Shown here in pieces: positions 1 to 5,413 of a DNA stretch of 6,007 nucleotides. Origin of the DNA: Paracoccaceae bacterium (GTDB lineage Bacteria; Pseudomonadota; Alphaproteobacteria; Rhodobacterales; Rhodobacteraceae); NCBI GenBank assembly GCA_020852535.1, contig JADZAO010000093.1, forward strand, positions 1 through 6,007, read 5' to 3'. The translations under genes and the position numbers were made by a program. The number at the start of each line of letters is the position of its first letter. The first letter of the stretch is position 1. The notes below the pieces were generated by a model. The model saw only the letters and a list, made by a program, of their open reading frames with translations. It was not told where the DNA came from and searched no databases.

Positions 1-1713
1 ATCTAGGCCGATCGTAATGTCGCCCTGACCATTGGGCGTAATCTTGGCCGCAAAGCTAGTGGCATTAATCGACCTAAGATCAGATACATTACCATTGCCA
101 ACAGCAATGTCGTCAGGCGTAAAGCCGGTCACAGGTTCCGAAAACTCAATGATCACAGCAAAGCCATCAAGGCTTGAGACAAACTGCGGCACATCCTTGA
201 CCGTCGCAACAACAGCAGGGCCGCTATAGGTCACGGTCACAGGCGTCGCGGCAGTGCTCTTATTGCCAGCAGCATCATGTGCCACCTCAGCGGCAACATT
301 GATACCCACGGGGCCCTTCCCATCAGGCGTAATCTTGGCCGTATATTTGGCAGAATTAATCGTGGCAAAGTCCGAAACTATGCCATTGGTGACAGTGATG
401 TCAGCCAACACAAAGTCCTTAACCGCTTCCGAGAACTCAAAGGTCACAGGAAAACCATCAAGCGTCGACACAGACGACGGTGCATCCTTGATGGTCACGC
501 TCATAGGAGTAACGTAGTCTACAATCACAGGATTCGCCGCAGTATTTTCATACTCAACAAAATCTTTCGCCACACCAGCGGCAATATTGATCTCCAGATC
601 TCCCTTGCCATCCGGCTTTATCTTGGCCTTATACTCCTTACCTTGTCCCGTCAGACTCAAGACAGCGCCATTAGCAACAGTAACGTCACCTGCCAAAAAA
701 TCCTTAACCGCTTCCGAGAAAACAATATCTATAGAGAACTCCGCCTGCGTCGACACAGACGGCGGCGCATTATCAATACTCACAGTCGGAGGAGTGACGT
801 CACAATACGTCGTAAAGATCGCCTCTGCAGTTTGGTTGCCAGCAGGATCCCACGCCGCACCAGCTCTGACCTTGGCCGTCACAGGGCCTTCCGCCAAAGG
901 TATGATGTAGAGATTAAATGTATAATACATCCTCAGCTCTAAAGCAGATTTATTGAGTTCTAATTTATCACCTAAATCCTTAGGTTTCTTATATACTTTC
1001 TCGTACCTAGCATTCTCAAGTTCAACGTCGTTCTGCAAAAAATCGAGAGTGTATTCATCAATTACAACTCCTAGGGTAAATCTGACATCCTTCTTCACAC
1101 GTTTCGGTCCTCTAAACGTTACGTTTGGAACCTCTTTGTCATAAGGAATAGTCACCTTCGTCAGGGCAGTATTGCCATTACCAACAGCGTCCTGCGCTAC
1201 GTTAACGGCGACACTAATCTCCACATCACCTTTGCCATTAGGCATGATCTTAGCCGTATAGGTCTTACCCGACCCCGTCAGACTTAAGACAGTCGCATTA
1301 ACAACAGTAATGTCACCATGCACAAAGCCCGTAACCACTTCCGAAAAAACAACATCCACATCAAAGCTGACATTCCTAACAGCCGGCGGCGCCTTCTCGA
1401 TTTTCACAGTCGGACCAGTCCCGTCATAAAGAACCGTCACCTTTGTCGCGGCAGTATTACCGTTACCAGCAGCATCCTGCGCCACGCCAGCGGCAACCGA
1501 GATCTCAACATTACCATTGCCATCAGGCGTGATTTTGACCGTATATTTAGCCGCATCAACGGTCGCGAAGTTCGAAACCGTGCCATTAACAACGGTGATA
1601 TCCTCCAACGCAAAACCACTAACGGCCTCCGAGAAGACAAAAGTCACGACAAAACCATTTTTATTTCCGACAACCTGCGGCGCATCCTGGATCGATAAGG
1701 TCGGAGGCGTAAA
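1..1713 (-). repeat. Array of at least six tandem Ig-like domain repeats within the surface protein
   Basis: Repeat boundaries read from the translation, in protein order, are 1713-1423, 1422-1138, 1137-799, 798-505, 504-223 and 222-1 (last incomplete). Most are 94-98 residues; the third is 113. Each carries a FSE[AVP]V strand, a D[IV][TA]V.N motif, a K[IV][TMK]P[DN]G motif, and four complete ones end near an AAGN/AVGN-like loop followed by NTA or STA. Repeats 1, 5 and 6 share a middle segment of the form VSxFATxxAKYT, whereas 2 and 4 share VLSLTGxGKxY. The sequences 416-435 and 701-720 are identical over 20 nt, so some repeats are recent copies or have been homogenised. Stacked Ig domains typically form a rigid stalk. 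Confidence 0.85.
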
Positions 1714-2310
1714 GTCGGTCTTCTTACCGGAGGCAACCTTCGCCACCACAGCGGCAACACCACCAACAGCAGCAGCGGCAGCAGAGCCATAAACCACCAT
1801 GCTCCGACCGCTCTCACCAACAGAAATAGCCTTATTGGCAGCAAGAGAACCAACAGCACCAGGCTTGGGCAGCGTCAGATCAACGTCCCTGCCAGTAGTA
1901 TCCTTGATGCTCGCCCCACCCTTAAGCGACAATGCCGTGCTCGAAACATAATCAAGATCGCTGCTGCTATCGTCAGCCTGCACAGTGTAGACAAAAGTCA
2001 AAACACGGCCATCAGCGCTAATGCCAGAGTAACTCGCAGTACGATCCGTAGCGCCAGTCTCCAAAACCAACTTCGGACGACCACTCACCGTCACTACTTG
2101 ATCAAACGCAACTTGGATCGAGATGCTGCTCCCGACCTTATAGGACCCGTCGGGCGTTGATGACTTAACCGAAACCACCGATTGGGCCGCCACCGCAGAG
2201 GCACATAGGCTCAAAAAGCCCGCCATCAGCCAAAGACGAAGGCCAGACAGACCACAAGTCGTCTGACGTCTAACCACAAAAGCACCCAACGCAATTTTGA
2301 CATCAAGCAT
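1..2310 (-). CDS. Large Ig-repeat surface/secreted protein, N-terminal 770 residues (continues past left edge)
   Basis: The minus strand is open without a stop from the ATG at 2310 to base 1, so the C-terminus lies outside the window. Residues 1-42 form a signal peptide: a long n-region with R14-R15, a hydrophobic core around 26-40, and likely cleavage after AVAA at 42. Residues 44-166 form a beta-rich domain resembling the N-terminal repeats of SwmB-like surface proteins (SYKVGSSISIQVAF, ETGATDRT, LDYVSSTALSL). Residues 171-193 are an Ala/Gly/Val hydrophobic stretch. From residue 200 come tandem bacterial Ig-like domains (Big_12-like by recollection) with recurring VxFxFSEAV, DITVxNG, KITPxGxG and VAxDAAGNxxTA motifs. 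A GGGAAG ribosome site lies 5 nt before the start. An in-frame ATG at 2391 would add 27 residues but lacks a well-placed ribosome site. Such proteins usually act as adhesins or biofilm matrix proteins. That role, and the unseen C-terminal anchor, are inferred. Confidence 0.88.
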   Translation of the reverse strand, partial: MLDVKIALGAFVVRRQTTCGLSGLRLWLMAGFLSLCASAVAAQSVVSVKSSTPDGSYKVGSSISIQVAFDQVVTVSGRPKLVLETGATDRTASYSGISADGRVLTFVYTVQADDSSSDLDYVSSTALSLKGGASIKDTTGRDVDLTLPKPGAVGSLAANKAISVGESGRSMVVYGSAAAAAVGGVAAVVAKVASGKKTDFTPPTLSIQDAPQVVGNKNGFVVTFVFSEAVSGFALEDITVVNGTVSNFATVDAAKYTVKITPDGNGNVEISVAAGVAQDAAGNGNTAATKVTVLYDGTGPTVKIEKAPPAVRNVSFDVDVVFSEVVTGFVHGDITVVNATVLSLTGSGKTYTAKIMPNGKGDVEISVAVNVAQDAVGNGNTALTKVTIPYDKEVPNVTFRGPKRVKKDVRFTLGVVIDEYTLDFLQNDVELENARYEKVYKKPKDLGDKLELNKSALELRMYYTFNLYIIPLAEGPVTAKVRAGAAWDPAGNQTAEAIFTTYCDVTPPTVSIDNAPPSVSTQAEFSIDIVFSEAVKDFLAGDVTVANGAVLSLTGQGKEYKAKIKPDGKGDLEINIAAGVAKDFVEYENTAANPVIVDYVTPMSVTIKDAPSSVSTLDGFPVTFEFSEAVKDFVLADITVTNGIVSDFATINSAKYTAKITPDGKGPVGINVAAEVAHDAAGNKSTAATPVTVTYSGPAVVATVKDVPQFVSSLDGFAVIIEFSEPVTGFTPDDIAVGNGNVSDLRSINATSFAAKITPNGQGDITIGLD
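799..1137 (-). other. Atypical lysine-rich, AT-rich third Ig-like repeat
   Basis: Residues 392-504 sit where an Ig repeat is expected and end with a recognisable AGAAWDPAGNQTAEA loop, but the front two thirds is divergent. It contains KRVKK, an acidic DEYTLDFLQNDVELE stretch and KVYKKPKDLGDK. It lacks FSEAV and the KITPDG motif, and is about 16 residues longer than its neighbours. Bases 901-1080 are about 33% G+C by hand count, against about 60% for 1381-1440 in repeat 2. Its codons include AGA, TTA, CTA and GGA, rare elsewhere in the gene. The reading frame is intact, so this is a diverged or imported domain, not decay. Confidence 0.7.
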
Positions 2311-2321
2311 CTTTACTTCCC
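2311..2321 (-). promoter_or_regulatory. Ribosome binding site of the surface protein
   Basis: On the minus strand GGGAAG (2321-2316) precedes the ATG at 2310 with a 5-nt spacer. This supports 2310 as the start over the in-frame ATG pair at 2391/2388. There the only purine run, GAGG, lies about 15 nt upstream. Confidence 0.65.
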
Positions 2322-2415
2322 AAACCAGAGAAAGAATCGCGCACCTACATGACTTTAAACGATTTAACCAAAACGTCAAAGTGCACATCATATTTTGGGG
2401 ACGGCCTCAAGCCAA

Positions 2416-2444
2416 AAAATAAATACAGTAAAAAAAAGAATCAA
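2416..2444 (-). promoter_or_regulatory. Tentative promoter of the surface protein
   Basis: Read on the minus strand, TTGATT (2444-2439) and TATTTT (2421-2416) are separated by 17 nt, each matching four of six sigma-70 consensus positions. Initiation near 2409 would leave a leader of about 100 nt before the ATG at 2310. The stretch is very A/T-rich, so chance matches are likely. Confidence 0.25.
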
Positions 2445-2500
2445 ATAGTTAATCATCATATAACCACATGTAAGCAAGATTATTTATTACATCAATTAGA

Positions 2501-2530
2501 CCAGACCAGACCAGACCAGACCAGACCAGA
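2501..2530. repeat. Six perfect tandem copies of CCAGA (TCTGG on the minus strand)
   Basis: Six uninterrupted 5-bp units lie about 190 bp upstream of the surface-protein start and about 57 bp upstream of its tentative -35 element. No convincing coding frame covers the tract. The minus-strand frame of the surface protein meets a TGA at 2409-2407 before reaching it. Short perfect tandem tracts of this kind gain and lose units by slipped-strand mispairing, so copy number may vary between isolates. Confidence 0.9.
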
Positions 2531-3095
2531 AAATCAAACTTTTTCAGCACGGATGACAACGGCTACCGCAAAACTTTATGAGGTCAATCGATGTTTGATT
2601 ATCCCCAATTAAGAACTATTGATAGAGCATTGCCAAATGTGGGACAGCCTTGATCCAAACAACACTAAAATAAAACTTAATGTGAAGTTATCAGTCCAAA
2701 CTGTCTTTAACGCAATCTTCCGACAAGGGTCGGAAGATGAGACACAACACGTTCAAACGCTTCCACATATAAATCAAGGTTAATGCCTTCTACCTAGCCA
2801 AGTTCACAATTCAGACGGGCCCCTAGTTCTAATGAACGGCCTATCTTTCCGCAGACTTCTTACAAAGCGCACCTTTAACACCAACTCACTGTGCCGGGCC
2901 ACATAAAAAGGCAAAATCAAGGCGATCATTCTACCCAAATCCAACCGCTAACTACCTGCCAAATTTGAGCCCAAAAGCAAGAGAGACAAAACTATAAAAG
3001 TCCGCTTTTGCAAAAAAAATACAAGATATGCCGCTCTCAAACGCATCGCTGATACCACCATCCAAATGAAACAAACGACAAGCTGACCTACAGAC
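2531..3095. other. Intergenic stretch with no supportable gene
   Basis: Apart from the hairpin at 2715-2738 I see nothing I can name here. Open frames are short, lack ribosome sites, or are mirror images of the start of the binding-protein gene. Base content is A- and C-rich on the plus strand (38 A, 37 C, 27 T, 18 G in 2821-2940 by hand count), the same skew as the flanking genes. A small RNA or decayed gene cannot be excluded from sequence alone. Confidence 0.5.
2715..2738. repeat. Perfect inverted repeat / hairpin, 10-bp stem with 4-nt loop
   Basis: ATCTTCCGAC (2715-2724) and GTCGGAAGAT (2729-2738) are exact reverse complements around AAGG. Neither strand has a following T-run (plus continues GAGACAC, minus TTGCGTT), so a classical intrinsic terminator is not supported. 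It lies about 400 bp upstream of both possible targets. Alternatives are an operator, part of a small RNA, or a terminator of a lost gene. Confidence 0.8.
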
Positions 3096-3136
3096 CAACA
3101 TGTATTGTTGACAATCGTAGTCAGGAATCGTAACTC
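3096..3136 (+). promoter_or_regulatory. Candidate promoter/operator of the iron-chelate transport operon
   Basis: A perfect TTGACA (3108-3113) is followed 17 nt later by a weak -10 candidate, TAACTC (3131-3136). The -35 lies in two overlapping dyads: CAACA-N5-TGTTG (3096-3110) and ATTGT-TG-ACAAT (3104-3115). AATCGTA is also directly repeated at 3113-3119 and 3126-3132. Iron-uptake operons are usually repressed by Fur, RirA or Irr. I do not see a clean consensus for any of these, so the dyads are only candidate repressor sites. Confidence 0.35.
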
Positions 3137-3151
3137 ATTAAAAATACAAAC

Positions 3152-3158
3152 TAAGGAG
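3152..3158 (+). promoter_or_regulatory. Ribosome binding site deciding the binding-protein start
   Basis: TAAGGAG is 5 nt from the ATG at 3164 and only 2 nt from the GTG at 3161. This favours the ATG, giving 374 residues; using the GTG would add one residue. Confidence 0.8.
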
Positions 3159-3163
3159 TCGTG

Positions 3164-4288
3164 ATGAACCGCCTTCTCACCCTGCTCGGTGCAACCATAG
3201 TAAGTCTTTTGGCTGCCAGCATCGCGCAAGCCGACACAGTCACCCTCACCGACATTGCCGGACGCCAGGTAAAGATCAAAACGCCGGTTCAGCGCGTGAT
3301 ACTCGGCGAAGGACGGCAGGCCTTTTTCACCGCTGTTTTGGAAACTGAAAACCCCTTCGCCCGCGTCGTCGGCTGGCGCAACGACTTCAAGCAAGCCGAT
3401 CCCGACACCTATGCCGCCTATCAGGCAAAATTCCCGCAGATTGACGAAATCCCAACTTTCGGCGGTTTCAAGGACGGTACCTTCGACATTGAACAGGCGG
3501 TATCGTTAGACCCCGACGTGATGATCCTGAATCTCGAGGCCAAAGCTGCAACGGACGAGGCGGGATATGAACAAAAGCTCGCCGCAGTGGGCATCCCAAT
3601 CGTCTATATCGACTTCCGCGAAAAGCACTTTGAACACACTGCAAAGTCAATGGAACTGATCGGCCAACTCTACGGTAAGCAAGAGCGCGCTGCAGAGTTC
3701 AATGCCTTCTTCGCGGAACAGATGAACAAAGTTCAATCCATCATCAACGCACAGACTAACCTAACCCGTCCGCTGGTATTCATCGAACGCGCAGGTGGTT
3801 ATTCTGAAGATTGCTGTATGTCATTTGGCTCAGAAAACTTCGGACGCATGGTCGAAGAAGCGGGTGGTACCAACATGGCGGCAGCCTTCATCCCTGGCAC
3901 CTTCGGTACGGTGAATGCTGAACAGATAGTAGCCTCTGACCCCGAGGTGGTGATCGTCACCGGTGGTAACTGGGAAGCTTACGTTCCCAGCGGTGCCTGG
4001 GTCGGAGTAGCCCCCGGCGCAGACCTTGCACGAGCAAAAGACAAGCTGGCGGGGCTCATGCAGCGCCCTACATTTATCGGCACCAAAGCAGTCAAGAACG
4101 GTCAGGTTCATGCTATCTGGCACCAATTTTATAACAACCCATACAGCTTCGTCGCCGTGCAACAAATCGCCAAATGGTTACACCCAGAAATCTTTACAGA
4201 TCTCGATCCAGAAGCGACACTTAAGGAACTGCATGAACGCTTCCTACCGATAAAATACCGCCCGGGCTACTGGGTCTCACTGAACTGA
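3164..4288 (+). CDS. ABC transporter periplasmic substrate-binding protein (FecB/BtuF-like, iron-chelate)
   Basis: This is the periplasmic receptor of the importer encoded downstream. It would bind a ferric siderophore or similar chelate and dock on the permease. Residues 1-23 form a classical Sec signal peptide (core TLLGATIVSLLAAS, cleavage after AQA); no lipobox is present. The mature protein opens with TVTLTDIAGRQVKI, the usual start of Peripla_BP_2/TroA-like proteins. The N-lobe (about 44-170) includes VILGEGRQ, VVGWRNDF and DPDVMILNL. The C-lobe (from about 200) includes FIERAGG, SFGSENFGRMVEEAGGTNMA and ASDPEVVIVTGGNW. A vicinal pair, Cys217-Cys218, is unusual. The 374-residue length fits the siderophore-binding family. 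The substrate cannot be assigned from sequence: haem or cobalamin are possible, but the FecB-like resemblance favours a ferric siderophore. It is first in the operon, 54 nt before the permease gene. Confidence 0.9.
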   Translation: MNRLLTLLGATIVSLLAASIAQADTVTLTDIAGRQVKIKTPVQRVILGEGRQAFFTAVLETENPFARVVGWRNDFKQADPDTYAAYQAKFPQIDEIPTFGGFKDGTFDIEQAVSLDPDVMILNLEAKAATDEAGYEQKLAAVGIPIVYIDFREKHFEHTAKSMELIGQLYGKQERAAEFNAFFAEQMNKVQSIINAQTNLTRPLVFIERAGGYSEDCCMSFGSENFGRMVEEAGGTNMAAAFIPGTFGTVNAEQIVASDPEVVIVTGGNWEAYVPSGAWVGVAPGADLARAKDKLAGLMQRPTFIGTKAVKNGQVHAIWHQFYNNPYSFVAVQQIAKWLHPEIFTDLDPEATLKELHERFLPIKYRPGYWVSLN

Positions 4289-4342
4289 TCCTAAAAGTCT
4301 AATACGCTCTCGCACCACCCCCACCAAATTGGCAGATCCGAC

Positions 4343-5413
4343 ATGACCAGCCTTGCCGATACCCTAGCCACTTCAAGCGCGCCACGACACCCTTACAACC
4401 GGCTCGTCGCGCGCCGCATGTTTATACTTGCGGCACTCGCTGGACTTCTGTGCCTCTCTGTTGCGGTGGACGTGTCTCTCGGCCCTGCACGCTATACGCT
4501 CGGTGATGTCGCCGCGACGCTGATACGTCCCGCACAGGCCGAGGCACAGATGCGCATGGTCGTGTGGGAAATCCGCATGCCGATGGCACTGATGGCCGTA
4601 ACGGTCGGAGCATGCCTCTCGCTTGCAGGCGCGCAAATGCAAACGATTCTCGCCAACCCACTGGCCAGCCCTTTCACTCTCGGCATTTCTGCCGCCGCCA
4701 GCTTCGGCGCAGCACTGGCGATGGTGCTAGGAGTTGCGCTCGTTCCTACTGCGCTTGCTCTCATGGTGCCGATCAACGCCTTTGCTATGGCAATGCTGGC
4801 CTCGCTCCTAATCTTCGCACTCTCCACAATGCGAGGCGTCACAGTAGAAACCATCGTCCTTCTAGGCATAGCCCTAGTTTTCACCTTCAACGCTCTTCTA
4901 GCGCTCCTACAATACTTCGCCTCTGAACAAGCGTTAGCGGCTGTAGTATTCTGGACAATGGGCAGCCTGACCAAAGCTACTTGGACCAAAGTTACCGTCA
5001 CCGCCATCATTCTACTAATCGTCATCCCTCTCTTTGCCCGCCGCGCCTGGGCGCTGACAGCAATTCGGCTGGGCGAGACTCGAGCAGCCGCGATGGGAGT
5101 CCCCGTACGCCGCCTGCGCCTAGAAACGCTGGTCCTCGTCTCTGCCCTCGCCGCGGTGCCGGTTTCCTTCGTCGGAACCATTGGCTTTATCGGCATAGTC
5201 GGCCCGCATATAGCGCGGCTACTTCTAGGTGAAGACCAACGCTTCTTTCTCCCAAGTTCCATCCTCTCCGGTGCATTAATCCTATCGGCGACTTCGGTCC
5301 TCTCAAAAGCCATTCTGCCAGGCGCAGTTCTACCCATAGGAATCATCACTGCACTCGTCGGCGTGCCTTTTTTTGCGGCCCTCATCGTCACGAACGGAAG
5401 ACGATCATGGTGA
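4343..5413 (+). CDS. FecCD/BtuC-family ABC transporter permease
   Basis: An inner-membrane permease of 356 residues, expected to work as a homodimer forming the channel for the ligand delivered by the binding protein. It has roughly ten hydrophobic helices, the first at about 26-46 and the last at about 335-350. Family hallmarks are WEIRMPMAL (75-83), NPLASPFTLGISAAA (105-119), GETRAAAMGVPV (244-255, the region before the ATPase-coupling helix), GFIGIVGPHIARLLLGED (281-298) and GVPFFAALI near the end. Only one permease gene is present, unlike fecC-fecD pairs. The start at 4343 lacks a clear Shine-Dalgarno sequence (only GGCAGA about 10 nt upstream), but it gives the usual short cytoplasmic N-terminus before helix 1. 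Its stop overlaps the ATPase start by 7 nt, so the two are probably translationally coupled. Confidence 0.92.
   Translation: MTSLADTLATSSAPRHPYNRLVARRMFILAALAGLLCLSVAVDVSLGPARYTLGDVAATLIRPAQAEAQMRMVVWEIRMPMALMAVTVGACLSLAGAQMQTILANPLASPFTLGISAAASFGAALAMVLGVALVPTALALMVPINAFAMAMLASLLIFALSTMRGVTVETIVLLGIALVFTFNALLALLQYFASEQALAAVVFWTMGSLTKATWTKVTVTAIILLIVIPLFARRAWALTAIRLGETRAAAMGVPVRRLRLETLVLVSALAAVPVSFVGTIGFIGIVGPHIARLLLGEDQRFFLPSSILSGALILSATSVLSKAILPGAVLPIGIITALVGVPFFAALIVTNGRRSW
5396..5400 (+). promoter_or_regulatory. Ribosome binding site of the ATP-binding protein gene
   Basis: GGAAG inside the 3' end of the permease gene lies 6 nt before the ATG at 5407. This supports that ATG over the GTG at 5410. 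Confidence 0.6.

Noticed and set aside
254..942. Plus-strand open frames opposite the surface protein, such as 277-942 and 587-910
   Set aside because: They mirror the repeated Ig-domain coding sequence on the minus strand, have no ribosome sites, and their arginine/histidine-rich or low-complexity translations resemble no protein family.
2177..2235. Lipoprotein signal at Cys36 of the surface protein
   Set aside because: The residue before the cysteine is leucine (FLSLC), which does not fit a lipobox, and a good AVAA cleavage site follows.
1..2310. Horizontal acquisition of the surface gene from its different codon use
   Set aside because: The T/G-ending versus C/A-ending codon contrast follows the strand asymmetry that is also seen in non-coding DNA, so it is not evidence of transfer for the gene as a whole.
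2349..2612. Plus-strand open frame of 87 codons carrying DQTRP repeats from the CCAGA tract
   Set aside because: There is no Shine-Dalgarno sequence before the ATG, its composition is lysine-rich and low-complexity, and it would overlap the likely promoter and leader of the surface protein. The repeated peptide simply reads out the DNA tract.
2715..2738. Intrinsic terminator call for the hairpin
   Set aside because: Neither strand has a T-run after the stem, and no gene in the window is transcribed toward it.
2948..3394. Minus-strand open frame of 148 codons across the binding-protein start
   Set aside because: Over half is antisense to the well-supported binding protein, and it would also cover that gene's promoter and ribosome site. 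Its hydrophobic tail arises from A-rich non-coding DNA.
4492..5391. Long minus-strand frame of 299 codons antisense to the permease
   Set aside because: This is a shadow of the permease frame: its Arg/Ala/Thr-rich translation has no domain, and the plus-strand permease shows all its family motifs.
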